A stretch of 64,000 nt of DNA from RPQJ01 sp963744735 (lineage in GTDB: Bacteria; Pseudomonadota; Gammaproteobacteria; Steroidobacterales; Steroidobacteraceae): the NCBI GenBank assembly GCA_963744735.1, contig CAVUVH010000034.1, positions 1-64,000 of the forward strand, written 5' to 3'. This document shows positions 47,054-56,421 of the stretch, piece after piece. Made by a program: the position numbers and the translations under genes. The notes beneath the pieces were generated by a model, which was not told the origin of the DNA, did not search any database, and saw only the letters and a list, made by a program, of their open reading frames with translations. Position 1 is the stretch's first letter; every line of letters starts with the position of its first letter.

Positions 47054-47974
47054 TCAGGGGCGGATCGGCAGGTAGTGGTCGATCAGCAGTGCCGCGAACA
47101 GCAGCATCAGGTAGTTGATCGAGTAGCGGAACGCCTGCATGTGCAGCTGGTCCGGCGCGTCGGGTCGGCGCATCGCGATGGCGTAACGCATGAACACGAC
47201 GCCGAGCGCCACGGCGGCCACCAGGTAGAGCAGCCCGCTCATGCCCGTGAGGTAGGGCAGCAGGGTCACGATGAACAGCAGGATCGTGTACAGCAGGATG
47301 TGCAGCTGCGTGAATTCGACGCCGTACGCGACCGGCAGCATCGGGATCCCGGCCTTCGCGTAATCCTTGCGGCGCGCAATGGCCAGCGCCCAGAAGTGCG
47401 GCGGCGTCCAGGCGAAGATGATCAGGAACAGCAGCAGTGAATGCGGATCGGCCGAGCCGGTCACGGCCGTCCAGCCGAGCACCGGCGGCGCCGCGCCGGC
47501 CGCGCCGCCGATCACGATGTTCTGCGGCGTCACGTGCTTGAGCCATACGGTGTAGAGCACCGCGTAGCCGATCAGCGACAGGAACGTCAGCACCGCGGTG
47601 AGCGGGTTCACCAGCCACCACAGCACGATCATCGATACGACACCGATGAATCCGGCGTAGGCGAGCGCCTGCCGGGTCGTGACATGACCGGTGGGGATCG
47701 GCCGGTTCATCGTCCGCGCCATCTTCTCGTCGAACTTGCGGTCGACGACATGGTTGATGGCGGCGGCGCTCGACGCCGCGAGCCCGATGCCGAGCGTGCC
47801 GTAGAGCAGGGCCTGCCAGGGCGGCAGGCCCGGCACGGCCAGGAACATGCCGACGACCGCCGTGAAGACGATCAACGCGACCACGCGCGGCTTGCCCAGC
47901 TCGTAGTAATCCCGCCAGCTGGCGACGGCGGTGGGGGCGATCGGGGGGCTGGCGGGGTTCATGAGGGCGGGCAT
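47054..47974 (-). CDS. ctaB: Protohaem IX farnesyltransferase (haem O synthase)
   Basis: 306 residues, UbiA-fold prenyltransferase with about nine helices. The aspartate-rich motif is NHVVDRKFDEKMARTMNRPIPTG, followed by AWTPPHFWALAIARRKDY. It converts haem B to haem O, the precursor of haem A for the oxidase encoded to the right. It lies downstream of ctaA. A start a few residues later (MNPASPP) is equally possible. Confidence 0.95.
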   Translation of the reverse strand: MPALMNPASPPIAPTAVASWRDYYELGKPRVVALIVFTAVVGMFLAVPGLPPWQALLYGTLGIGLAASSAAAINHVVDRKFDEKMARTMNRPIPTGHVTTRQALAYAGFIGVVSMIVLWWLVNPLTAVLTFLSLIGYAVLYTVWLKHVTPQNIVIGGAAGAAPPVLGWTAVTGSADPHSLLLFLIIFAWTPPHFWALAIARRKDYAKAGIPMLPVAYGVEFTQLHILLYTILLFIVTLLPYLTGMSGLLYLVAAVALGVVFMRYAIAMRRPDAPDQLHMQAFRYSINYLMLLFAALLIDHYLPIRP

Positions 47975-48037
47975 TGTACCGCCCCGCGGCGCGGCCGGCC
48001 CGCGCTACCCGCCAGGCTGCGCGGCGCCTGCGGCCGT

Positions 48038-49054
48038 TCAGTACAGTGAGGAGCCGCGCTGCGGGAACAGGAAGCGCAGCAGGGCCACCATGGCCAGGAC
48101 CAGCAGCGCCGCGACGGCATTGTGGGCCGTGGCCAGCGACAACGGGAACGTGGCGAGGACCATCACCGGCCCGACCAGCAGCTGGGCCACGAGCGCGGCC
48201 GCGAGCGCGCCGCCCGCCATGCGCACGCCCCGCGACTGGCCGCGGCGCAGCGCCTGCCAGGCGACGAAGCCCAGCACGGCGGCCGCGATCACGGCGCCCA
48301 GCCGGTGGGTGTAATGAATGGCGACGCGCGCAGGGTGATCGAGCACCCCGCCCTCGTAGTCGATGCCGAGGCCGCGCCACAGCACGAAGGCGTCCCTGAA
48401 ATCCATCTGCGGCCAGAAGGAACGCTGGCAGGTCGGGAAGTCGGGGCAGGCCACCGCCGCGTAATTGGTGCTGACCCAGCCGCCGAGCAGGATCTGCAGG
48501 CCGAGCACCACGGCGCCGACCAGCGCCCAGCGGCGCAGCCGGCCTTCACCCGCGGGTCGCGAGCGCCGTTGCGTGGTGAGCGACATCCACCACAGCAACG
48601 ACATCGTCGTGAGCCCGCCGAGCAGGTGCGCGGAGACGATCGCCGGTTTCAGCAGCAGCGTCACGGTCCACATGCCGAGCAGGCCCTGGAAGATCACCAG
48701 CGCGACCGTCGCCAGCGGCAGCCCGACCGGCTGCTGCGCATCGCGCCGGTTGCGCCAGGCGAGCGCGGCGATGACCAGGATCAGCATGCCGAGCGCGGTC
48801 GCGAGATAGCGGTGCAGCATTTCCTTCAGCGCCTTTTCGTACTCGATCGGTCGCTCGGGAAAGGCGGCATTGACGGCCTGGTGGTTCTCGGCCGCCTGGC
48901 CGGCCGTCAGGTGGCCGTAACAACCGGGCCAGTCGGGACAGCCAAGGCCGGCATGGCTCAGGCGCACGTAGGCGCCGAGCACGATCACGCAGAACGCGAC
49001 GATCGTGCCGAGGAGGCAGAGCCGGCGAAACGTCGTGAGGCGGGATGACTTCAT
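48038..49054 (-). CDS. ctaA: Haem A synthase (COX15/CtaA)
   Basis: 338 residues with eight membrane helices and the conserved histidines typical of COX15, for example YVRLSHAGLGCPDWPGCYG, EMLHRYLATALG, SAHLLGGLTTMSLL and IHYTHRLGAVIA. It oxidises haem O to haem A. The ATG at 49054 follows 7 bp after the upstream SCO-like gene, so the two are probably co-transcribed. Confidence 0.95.
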   Translation of the reverse strand: MKSSRLTTFRRLCLLGTIVAFCVIVLGAYVRLSHAGLGCPDWPGCYGHLTAGQAAENHQAVNAAFPERPIEYEKALKEMLHRYLATALGMLILVIAALAWRNRRDAQQPVGLPLATVALVIFQGLLGMWTVTLLLKPAIVSAHLLGGLTTMSLLWWMSLTTQRRSRPAGEGRLRRWALVGAVVLGLQILLGGWVSTNYAAVACPDFPTCQRSFWPQMDFRDAFVLWRGLGIDYEGGVLDHPARVAIHYTHRLGAVIAAAVLGFVAWQALRRGQSRGVRMAGGALAAALVAQLLVGPVMVLATFPLSLATAHNAVAALLVLAMVALLRFLFPQRGSSLY

Positions 49055-49060
49055 GGGCGG

Positions 49061-49684
49061 TCAACCAATGTGGGACAGCTTGAGCAGTTTCTTGATGTCC
49101 GTGAGCAGCGCCTTGTCCGGCGCCGACGCGGCATAGCTCAGCACGAGGTTGCCGAGCGGGTCGATCAGGTACAGGCGCCCGGCAGCGGCGGGCGCAATGC
49201 CGTCCAGCGCCGGAAAGGCCGCGAGCAGCGCCTGCGACCCCTCATCGGCGCCGACCAGCGCCAGCTGCAGGTCTGGATGTTCCGTCGCGATGAACCGGGC
49301 GTCGATGTCCGGGCTGGTCGCGAGGAACACGCGCTGCACCCGGTCCATGTCCTTGTTGAGCGCAATGCGGGTCTGTCGTGAGAGGTACAGCGCCTTGCGG
49401 CAGCGCTCGTCGCAGGCGCCATCGCCCAGGTAGGCGACAGTCCACTTGCCCCGCAGGAAATCCGTCGCGGTGGCGCCGCCGTCCGGCCGTACCAGCGCGA
49501 CCTCCGGCAGCGGCACGGCGGGATCGACCAGGTCGCCCTTGTTGGTGCCGCCGACCGGCCGCCAGCCCGACCCGCCGTAATAGAGCCAGAACGCGATGGC
49601 GAGCGGCACGAAGAACAGGGCGGCGAGCAACAGCAGCTGGCGCCGCCCGCGCCGTTGCTGCAGGTCTTCCCGGGGTGCATTCAT
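49061..49684 (-). CDS. SCO1-like membrane-anchored thioredoxin-fold protein
   Basis: 207 residues: one N-terminal helix (LLLLAALFFVPLAIAFWLYY), then a thioredoxin-like domain. A CxxxC motif (GACDERCRKALYL) sits in the position of the SCO copper/thiol motif, and RLYLIDPLGNLVLSY matches the SCO C-terminal block. The distal copper-ligand histidine of SCO proteins, expected just before YLIDP, is replaced by Gly/Arg. A thiol-reductase role in oxidase assembly is therefore more likely than copper donation. The start overlaps the SURF1 stop (ATGA). Confidence 0.75.
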   Translation of the reverse strand: MNAPREDLQQRRGRRQLLLLAALFFVPLAIAFWLYYGGSGWRPVGGTNKGDLVDPAVPLPEVALVRPDGGATATDFLRGKWTVAYLGDGACDERCRKALYLSRQTRIALNKDMDRVQRVFLATSPDIDARFIATEHPDLQLALVGADEGSQALLAAFPALDGIAPAAAGRLYLIDPLGNLVLSYAASAPDKALLTDIKKLLKLSHIG

Positions 49685-50451
49685 GGCGTGGAATCCGTCG
49701 TCGTGGTGTCCGCTGCGTCGTCGCGCCGACGCAGGCTCAGTGCAACAAACGCGACCAGCACGGCCAGCGCAAGCGCGAACCACTGGATCGCGTATCCCAG
49801 GTGCCGCTCGGGGCCGAAGCGCATCGCCGGTCGCCAGGCGCGCTCGAAGCCGTCGGGCGCGGCCGGGTCGAGCAGCACGATGCGCGATTCGACGCGCTCG
49901 CCGAGCGCCTGCTCGACGTCCTGCTGCCGTGGAAAATTGAGCACCCGCGGCCAGCTGCGATCGCCCGGCACGCCGGCCGTGCCGACCCGGACGCCGGGTT
50001 CCGGCAGCGTATCCAGTCTTCCGGACACGGCGCGGTGCCCGGGCGACACGAATACCGCCGGCAAGACCGACCGCGAGGCGCCGAGCGGCACCCAGCCGCG
50101 ATCCACCAGCAGCAGCGTGTCGCTGTCGTCGCGGCGGAACGGCGTCAGCACGCGGTAACCGGGCTTGCCTGCCTGCGACGGCATGTTGTCGATCAGGACC
50201 TGGCGGGTCGTGTCGTAGGTCCCGGTGGCGCGCACGTGCTGATAGCGCGGCAGCCCGTCGACCGTGACCGCGTCCTGCAACTCGACGCTCGTTGCCGTGC
50301 CGCGCGCGAACGCGGCGACCAGCGCCTGCTTTTCCTGGCCGCGGCGCAGTTGCCAGCCGCCGAGCGCGACACACGCGGCGACCACGACCAGCGTCGCGGC
50401 CACCGCCCACGCGCGCGGCGCGAACTCGCGGCGGCCGATCCGCAGGCTCAT
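49681..50451 (-). CDS. SURF1 family cytochrome oxidase assembly protein
   Basis: 256 residues with two terminal membrane helices (AWAVAATLVVVAACVALGGWQL and YAIQWFALALAVLVAFVALSL). The signatures are GGWQLRRGQEK, VLIDNMPSQAGKPGYRVLTPF and LLLVDRGWVP. SURF1 helps insert haem A into subunit I. It is divergent from the small twin-helix gene, with 34 bp between. Confidence 0.93.
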   Translation of the reverse strand: MSLRIGRREFAPRAWAVAATLVVVAACVALGGWQLRRGQEKQALVAAFARGTATSVELQDAVTVDGLPRYQHVRATGTYDTTRQVLIDNMPSQAGKPGYRVLTPFRRDDSDTLLLVDRGWVPLGASRSVLPAVFVSPGHRAVSGRLDTLPEPGVRVGTAGVPGDRSWPRVLNFPRQQDVEQALGERVESRIVLLDPAAPDGFERAWRPAMRFGPERHLGYAIQWFALALAVLVAFVALSLRRRDDAADTTTTDSTP

Positions 50452-50485
50452 TTATACTGTTCCCTGCGCTGCAGCCGGAACGGCC

Positions 50486-50692
50486 ATGATCATCAAGCTA
50501 CTCATCGTCGCGGTACTGATTGCCATCATCCTGAGCCTGTTCACCGGTCTCTTCCACCTGGTCAGGGATGAAGGTAAGTCGAAAAAGATGGTCAACGCGC
50601 TCACCGTTCGCATCGTACTGTCGGTCGCGCTGTTCATCCTGCTTTTTGTCGCCTGGTCGATGGGCCTGATCGCGCCGCACCACGTGCGTTGA
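50486..50692 (+). CDS. Twin-transmembrane DUF2909 protein
   Basis: A 68-residue protein made of two membrane helices (LLIVAVLIAIILSLFTGLFHLV and IVLSVALFILLFVAWSMGLI) joined by a basic loop (RDEGKSKKMVNALT). DUF2909 members recur in cytochrome oxidase clusters and are thought to act in assembly, but the role is unproven. It is the only plus-strand gene inside this otherwise minus-strand cluster. A bidirectional terminator follows. Confidence 0.85.
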   Translation: MIIKLLIVAVLIAIILSLFTGLFHLVRDEGKSKKMVNALTVRIVLSVALFILLFVAWSMGLIAPHHVR

Positions 50693-50723
50693 ACAGGCCG
50701 TTGCCCGCAGCAAGGGCGCAAAG

Positions 50724-50748
50724 AAAAGGCCGGCGATGCCGGCCTTTT
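50724..50748. terminator. Bidirectional intrinsic terminator
   Basis: AAAAGGCCGGC pairs perfectly with GCCGGCCTTTT around a 3-base loop. This gives a T-run on both strands between the convergent ends of the DUF2909 and subunit III genes. Confidence 0.9.
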
Positions 50749-50793
50749 CGCGTTCCGGCCAACGGCCGCCGGCGGATGCCGCCGGCCCCGCCG

Positions 50794-51681
50794 TCAGAGC
50801 CAGTAGACGAAGATGAACAGGCCGAGCCAGACCACGTCGACGAAGTGCCAGTACCAGGCCACGCCCTCGAACGCGAAATGCTGCTGCGGCGTGAAGTGGC
50901 CCTTCATGACGCGCAGCCAGATCACCACCAGCATGATCGCGCCCAGCGTGACGTGCAGGCCGTGGAAGCCGGTCAGCATGAAGAACGTCGAGCCATAGAC
51001 GCCGCTGCCGAGCGTCAGGTTCAGCTCGTGGTAGGCGTGCATGTACTCCTCGGCCTGCAGGCCGACGAACGCGAAGCCCAGCAGGAACGTGGCCGCGAGG
51101 AAGATCTTCAGCTGGCCGCGCTTGTTTTCCCTGAGCGCATGGTGCGCGATCGTGATCGTCACGCCGGACAGCAGCAGGATCGCGGTGTTGATCGCCGGCA
51201 GCCCGAATGCCGGAATCGTGTCGAACGCGCCGCCGACCGCCGCCGGGCCATTGGTGGGCCAGGCCGACTCGAAACCGGGCCACAGCAGCAGGTTGCTGAG
51301 GTAGCGGCTGCCTTCTCCGCCGAGCCAGGGCACCGACAGGTTGCGGGCGTAGTACAGCGCGCCGAAGAACGCGGCGAAGAACATCACTTCCGAGAAGATG
51401 AACCACATCATCCCCATGCGGAAGGAACGGTCGACGCCGGCGTTGTACATGCCCGCCTGGTTCTCGCCGATCACGGTGCCGAACCAGCCGTAGAACATGT
51501 ACAGCACGGCCGCGAAGCCCGCCCAGAAGATGAACGGCGCGATGTTCACGCCGTTCAGCAGCGCGGCGGCGCCGAGCATCATCGTGAACAGCGAGACCGA
51601 GCCGACGATGGGCCATTTGCTGCCGTGGGGGATGTAGTACTTCCCCGCGTCGGGCGCGGTGTGAGCGTGAGCCATGGGCAT
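50794..51681 (-). CDS. ctaE: Cytochrome c oxidase subunit III
   Basis: 295 residues with seven helices and the signatures WFIFSEVMFFAAFFGALYYAR, LQAEEYMHA and FHGLHVTLGAIMLVVIWLR. The C-terminus is WYWHFVDVVWLGLFIFVYWL, as in all aa3-type oxidases. It stabilises proton uptake by subunit I. It lies downstream of ctaG. Confidence 0.96.
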   Translation of the reverse strand: MPMAHAHTAPDAGKYYIPHGSKWPIVGSVSLFTMMLGAAALLNGVNIAPFIFWAGFAAVLYMFYGWFGTVIGENQAGMYNAGVDRSFRMGMMWFIFSEVMFFAAFFGALYYARNLSVPWLGGEGSRYLSNLLLWPGFESAWPTNGPAAVGGAFDTIPAFGLPAINTAILLLSGVTITIAHHALRENKRGQLKIFLAATFLLGFAFVGLQAEEYMHAYHELNLTLGSGVYGSTFFMLTGFHGLHVTLGAIMLVVIWLRVMKGHFTPQQHFAFEGVAWYWHFVDVVWLGLFIFVYWL

Positions 51682-51709
51682 ATGCCTCTCTAAGTGAAAC
51701 CAGGCACGG

Positions 51710-52250
51710 TCAGCCTTGCGGCACCGTGTACATCGAATAAGCCAGCGTCATGCGGTCCACTTCCTGCGGCAGGTCGGGGGACACGATGAAGCGCACCGTG
51801 AACTCCCGCTGCTCGGCCGCGGCGAAGGTCTGCGGCGTAAAGCAGAAGCACTCGGTCTTCTGCAGGTACTTTGCAGCTCGTCGACGGCGCGACGCTCGGG
51901 ATGGCCTGCGCCACCACCGGCACGTCGGCGCGGCTCCGCACCAGGAACCTGGCCTCGTACAGCTTGCCCGGCTGCAGCTTCATCGAGCGCGTCTCGGGCG
52001 TGAGCTCGAACGCGCTGCCGTCCGGGATCATCGACATGAACTCCAGCGTGACCTCGCGGCCGACACCGGCGCTGGAGGCCTGGATCGCGGACGGCGTGTC
52101 GTTGACGCGGATGCCGGCGGCCTCGCAGATCACGTCGTAGAGCGGCACCAGCAAGAAGCCGAAGGCGAAGCTGCCCGCCACCATGACCAGCAGGCTGCGG
52201 GTCAGCGAGCGGTCGCCCGGGCGTCCGGCGGGATGGACGGTGCTGCTCAT
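51710..52250 (-). CDS. ctaG: Cytochrome c oxidase assembly protein CtaG (Cox11); one frame break
   Basis: About 180 residues: one N-terminal helix (LLVMVAGSFAFGFLLVPLYDVICEAAG), then a periplasmic domain. A frame change near 51880, consistent with one extra A, precedes the copper motif region CFCFTPQTF and the end ...MTLAYSMYTVPQG. Cox11 delivers copper to the CuB site. The key cysteine motif is present. Confidence 0.92.
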
Positions 52251-52260
52251 GCGGCGGCCG

Positions 52261-52389
52261 TCAGCCCTGCGCCTTCATCACGCCCGAGGCGATGAAGGCG
52301 ACATAGATGGCGAGCGCGACCGCCGCCAGCAGGAGCGCCGTGCGGCGGATGCGGCGGCGCTGCGCCAGGCTCGGATCCTGCTCGGTCAT
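52261..52389 (-). CDS. Cytochrome oxidase small assembly protein, 42 residues
   Basis: Between ctaD and ctaG lies a short frame, MTEQDPSLAQRRRIRRTALL continuing to IASGVMKAQG, with one membrane helix (LLLAAVALAIYVAFIASGV) after an Arg-rich stretch. Tiny single-helix proteins occupy this position in many proteobacterial oxidase operons and are annotated as oxidase small assembly proteins. It is easily missed because of its size. The 11-bp gap to ctaG fits co-translation. Confidence 0.8.
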   Translation of the reverse strand: MTEQDPSLAQRRRIRRTALLLAAVALAIYVAFIASGVMKAQG

Positions 52390-52411
52390 GGCGTGCAACG
52401 ACGGGTCCCGG

Positions 52412-54008
52412 TCACTTGACGACCGGGGCCACGTCGAAGGTGTGATACGGCGCCGGCGACGGCACCGTCCACTCGAGACCTTCCATCTTGCCGTCCCACA
52501 CCTGCGCCGTGGCCCGGGTACCGCCCCGCGCGCACTTGATGATGATGTAGACGAACAGCAGCTGCGACAGGCCGAAGCCGAACGCGCCGATCGACGAGAC
52601 CATGTTCCAGTCCGCGAACTGCGTCGAGTAGTCCGGGATGCGGCGCGGCATGCCCGCCAGGCCCAGGAAGTGCTGCGGGAAGAACAGCACGTTGACGAAG
52701 ATCGCGGACATCCAGAAGTGCAGGTTGGCGAGCTTCATGTCGTACATGTGCCCCGTCCACTTCGGCAGCCAGTAGTAGACGCCGGCCATGATCGCGAACA
52801 CTGCGCCCGGCACCAGCACGTAATGGAAGTGCGCGACGATGAAGTACGTGTCGTGATACTGGAAGTCGACCGGCGCGATGGCCATCATCAGGCCGGAGAA
52901 ACCGCCGATGGTGAACAGGAACAGGAACGCGAGCGCGAACAGCATCGGCGGCTCGAACGTCAGCGAGCCCTTCCACATCGTCGCGGTCCAGTTGAACACC
53001 TTCACGCCCGTCGGCACGGCGATCAGCATCGTGCTGAGCATGAAGAACATCTCGCCCGCGAGCGGCATGCCCACGGTGAACATGTGGTGCGCCCAGACGA
53101 TGAACGACAGGAACGCGATCGAGGCGGTGGCATACACCATCGCGTCGTAGCCGAACAGCTTCTTGCGCGAGAACGCCGGGATGATCTCCGACACGATCCC
53201 GAACGCGGGCAGGATCATGATGTAGACCTCGGGATGCCCGAAGAACCAGAAGATGTGCTGGTACAGCACCGGGTCGCCGCCGCCGGCCGCGGCGAAGAAC
53301 GTGGTGTTGAAGAAATGGTCGGTCAGCAGCATGGTCACCGCGCCGGCAAACACCGGCATGACGGCGATCAGCAGGTAGGCCGTGATCAGCCACGTCCAGA
53401 CGAACAGCGGCATCTTCAGCAGGCCCATGCCCGGCGCGCGCAGGTTCATGATCGTGACGATGATGTTGATCGCGCCCATGATCGACGAGGCGCCGGCGAG
53501 GTGAATCGCGAAGATCGCGAGCGGGAACGCGTCGCCGGTCTGCAGCACCAGCGGCGGGTACAGGGTCCAGCCGGCCGCGGGGCCGCCGCCCGGCATGAAC
53601 AGCGACAGGATCAGCAGCGAGAACGCCGCCACCAGCAGCCAGAAGCTGAAGTTGTTCATGCGCGGCAGCGCCATGTCCGGCGCGCCGATCTGCAGCGGGA
53701 TCATCCAGTTGGCAAGGCCGACCGTGGCCGGCATGACCGCGCCGAACACCATGATCAGGGCGTGCACCGTGGTCATGGTGTTGAAGAAGCCGGGGTCGAC
53801 CAGCTGCATGCCGGGCATGAACAGCTCGGCGCGGATCACCAGCGCCATCGCGCCGCCGATGAAGAACATGATCGAGACTGAAAATCAGGTACATCGTGCC
53901 GATGTCCTTGTGATTCGTCGTCGTCAGCCAGCGCATGATGCCCTTGGCCGGGCCGTGGTCGTCGTGGTGGTCGTGCGCGGCGGCGTGGCCGTGAGTCTGG
54001 GTGCTCAT
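52412..54008 (-). CDS. ctaD: Cytochrome c oxidase subunit I; one frame break
   Basis: About 530 residues with twelve helices. The N-terminus is His-rich (HGHAAAHDHHDDHG) and leads to RWLTTTNHKDIGTMYLIFS. A frame change near 53880 precedes the rest. Haem and copper ligands appear in FWFFGHPEVYIMILPAFG and VWAHHMFTVGM, and the family block YHDTYFIVAHFHYVL is intact. This is the catalytic core of the aa3-type oxidase. Confidence 0.95.
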
Positions 54009-54015
54009 TGATCGA

Positions 54016-54918
54016 TTACTCCGCGTTTGCGACCAGCACGGTCGGCGTCTGGGTCACAGCGTTCGGGGCGGCCAGCTGCGCGGTCTGCGCGGCGGGCGCT
54101 GCGGCGGCCTGGCGGGCCGCCTTCTGCTCGGCGAGCCAGGCGTCGTACTCGGCCCGCTCGACGACACGCACGACCACCGGCATGAAGCCATGGTCGCGGC
54201 CGCAGAGTTCGGCGCACTGGCCGCGGTAGGTGCCGACCGTATCGGCCTTGAACCACAGCTCGTTGATGAAGCCCGGGATCGCGTCCTTCTTCATGCCGAA
54301 GTCGGGAACCCACCAGTTGTGGATGACGTCCGCCGCGGTCACCAGCACGCGCACCTTGGTGTCGACCGGGACGACCATCGGGTGGTCGACGTCCAGCAGG
54401 TAGTTCTCCACGCCGTTCACGTCCACGCCCGAGTCGAGCTGGCGCGCCTCATTGCTCGCCTGCGACAGCGTCGAGAAGAACGCCACGCCTTCGTCGATGT
54501 AGTCGTACTGCCATTTCCACTGGTAGCCCGTCGCCTTGACGGTGATTTCGGCGCCGCGGGCGTCGTCGATCTTGACCAGCGTGCGCGCCGCCGGCACCGC
54601 CATGGCGACCAGGATCACCACCGGGATGACGGTCCAGACGATCTCGGCCGTGGTGTTGTGGTCGAAATCGGCCGGGACCGCGCCTTTCGATTTCCGGAAC
54701 GTCGCGATCGAATAGATCATGACGCCGAACACGGCGACGGCGATGATCACGCAGATCCACAGGATCAGCATGTGCAGGCCGTAGATCTCGCGGCTCAGTT
54801 CGGTCACGCCTTCGCGCAGGTTCAGGGTCCACGCCGCCGCGGCCGGTGTCGACCACAACGCGGCCATGGCCGCCATCGAGAGGGCCCCGAGGGCCTGCTT
54901 CAGCGTCTTCGTTGGCAC
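54016..54918 (-). CDS. ctaC: Cytochrome c oxidase subunit II
   Basis: About 300 residues: signal sequence (ALGALSMAAMAALWSTPAAAA), two membrane helices and a cupredoxin domain. The CuA site is CAELCGRDHGFM, with aromatic residues YQWKWQYDY for electron entry from cytochrome c. The C-terminal tail is Ala/Gln-rich with no haem c motif. I prefer the GTG at 54918 (VPTKTLKQ); a longer frame to 55005 lacks family support. First gene of the oxidase operon. Confidence 0.94.
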   Translation of the reverse strand: MPTKTLKQALGALSMAAMAALWSTPAAAAWTLNLREGVTELSREIYGLHMLILWICVIIAVAVFGVMIYSIATFRKSKGAVPADFDHNTTAEIVWTVIPVVILVAMAVPAARTLVKIDDARGAEITVKATGYQWKWQYDYIDEGVAFFSTLSQASNEARQLDSGVDVNGVENYLLDVDHPMVVPVDTKVRVLVTAADVIHNWWVPDFGMKKDAIPGFINELWFKADTVGTYRGQCAELCGRDHGFMPVVVRVVERAEYDAWLAEQKAARQAAAAPAAQTAQLAAPNAVTQTPTVLVANAE

Positions 54919-54988
54919 TACCGAAACTCCAGTGTGAAACCGGCGCCGCCCATCGAGGGGCGACTGCCAGACCCGCGCGTGATGCCGG

Positions 54989-55510
54989 TCAGTTCGACCG
55001 GGCATCCAGCGCGGGGGATTCGCTCGACTGCCCCACCAGCTGGCGGAGCCGCCCGGCCAGGCCGAGCCGCTCCTCCTCGGTGAGGAAACGTCCCACCTCG
55101 CAGCCGCGACCGTGCGACTCGATCATGAGCCGGCTCGGGTGCTGGGCCGCGGGCGGGTCGCGCAGTTTAACCGTCGCCCAATGACGTGCAAATACCGTTC
55201 GGGTCGGACCCGTGGCCCCATGGCGCTCGATCACGACCGAATCGTCGGAAATCAGGATCAGTTCCCGTTGCTGCCCGGCCCGCAGGCTGGCCCGGACGGC
55301 CCACCACAGCAGCCCGATCTCGAGACCGGCAAAGGGCAGGATGGGCCACAAGCCCTGCAGCGTGAAAAACCCGGCCACCGCGAAGGTGACGCAGGCGAGC
55401 CCGCCGACGAAGGCCCGCGCCGACTGCGGGGTCAGCGAGCAATTGGGCGCCAGCTCGATCCGGTGCTCGGGCGCGGTGGGTGGGCTGGCTTCGAAGGTGG
55501 AGACGACCAT
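54989..55510 (-). CDS. DUF2244 domain membrane protein
   Basis: 173 residues with two central helices (FVGGLACVTFAVAGFFTLQGLWPILPF and GLEIGLLWWAVRASL), then a soluble part (LILISDDSVVIERHG...IESHGRGCEVGRFLTEEERLGLA). This matches DUF2244, which often sits next to oxidase subunit II genes; the function is unknown. The ATG at 55510 is chosen over an upstream start at 55573. Confidence 0.8.
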   Translation of the reverse strand: MVVSTFEASPPTAPEHRIELAPNCSLTPQSARAFVGGLACVTFAVAGFFTLQGLWPILPFAGLEIGLLWWAVRASLRAGQQRELILISDDSVVIERHGATGPTRTVFARHWATVKLRDPPAAQHPSRLMIESHGRGCEVGRFLTEEERLGLAGRLRQLVGQSSESPALDARSN

Positions 55511-55625
55511 GGCGAGCAGAGCGTCGGGCAGGTTCCCAGGCACGCAATGTACCTGCGGCCGCGGCACGCGCACATCCTGTACAGGCGGTCATTTTCGGGC
55601 GGAGACGAATCTTCCGCTGTACAGG

Positions 55626-56346
55626 CTAGTGCCCTGCCGCCGCCAGCAACGCCTGCTGCAGCCGCGCGGCGCCATTGAGTTCCAGGCGCGCGTTGCCGAA
55701 GAAGGAGCGCTCCGCCGTCCATGGCGCGACCGCCAGCGGCGGCGAGCCGAGCAGCCGCTCGAGCGTGTCCAGGTTCTCGGCCCGGCGCTGGAAGGCTGGG
55801 TCCACCTCATTGGCGATCCAGCCCACCCACGGGCAGCGCCCCCCGGCGTGGATCGCTTCCGCCGTCAGCCGGGCATGGTTCAGGCAGCCGAGCGTGGTGC
55901 CCACCACGAGGATGACTCCAAGCTCCCAGTGCTTCGGGCAGGTCGCTCAGGAATCCCTGCGGGTGCAGCGGCACACGCCAGCCGCCGGCGCCTTCGACCA
56001 GCGCCAGCTCGGCCCCGGCGGAACGCGGTCGTACCACTGGACCAGTGACTCGACGGTGATCGTGCGACCGGCCTCGGCGGCCGCAAGATGCGGTGCGATG
56101 GCAGGCTCGAAGCAGTAGGGATTGACCTGGTCGTAGGGCAGCGCGATCGAGGCAGCCGCCTGCAATTCGAGCGCGTCGGCGTTGCGCAGCGGGGCGTCCG
56201 GCCCGGCGCGCTGGCTGCCACTGGCGATGGGCTTCAAGCCCACCGCGCGCACGCCATCGGCCGCGAGACCAGCGCAGGATCGCCGCGGTGACGGCCGTCT
56301 TGCCGACACCGGTACTGGTCCCGGTAATGAACAGGCCTGGCGTCAT
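55626..56346 (-). CDS. bioD: Dethiobiotin synthetase; three frame breaks
   Basis: BioD closes the ureido ring of biotin using ATP. The P-loop TPGLFITGTSTGVGKT is at the N-terminus. The substrate region (GLKPIASGSQ and YDQVNPYCFEPAIAPHLAA), ELALVEGAGGWRVPLHP and VVGTTLGCLNHARLTAEAI follow in order. They are divided by frame changes near 56270, 56020 and 55915. All blocks are present, so this is an intact gene with sequence errors. It is the last gene of bioB-bioC-bioD. Confidence 0.9.
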
Positions 56347-56421
56347 GTTATTCAATTTTTCTGTTTAAAGGCGCTAAGAATAGTTAACTTTTAATGACTT
56401 TAATATCAATAAAATCTGATT
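56347..56421. promoter_or_regulatory. A+T-rich spacer between bioC and bioD
   Basis: About 75 bases (for example GCGCTAAGAATAGTTAAC and TTTAATATCAATAAAATC) are far more A+T-rich than the surroundings. They may hold a separate bioD promoter or be a foreign remnant. No known operator was recognised. Confidence 0.35.
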
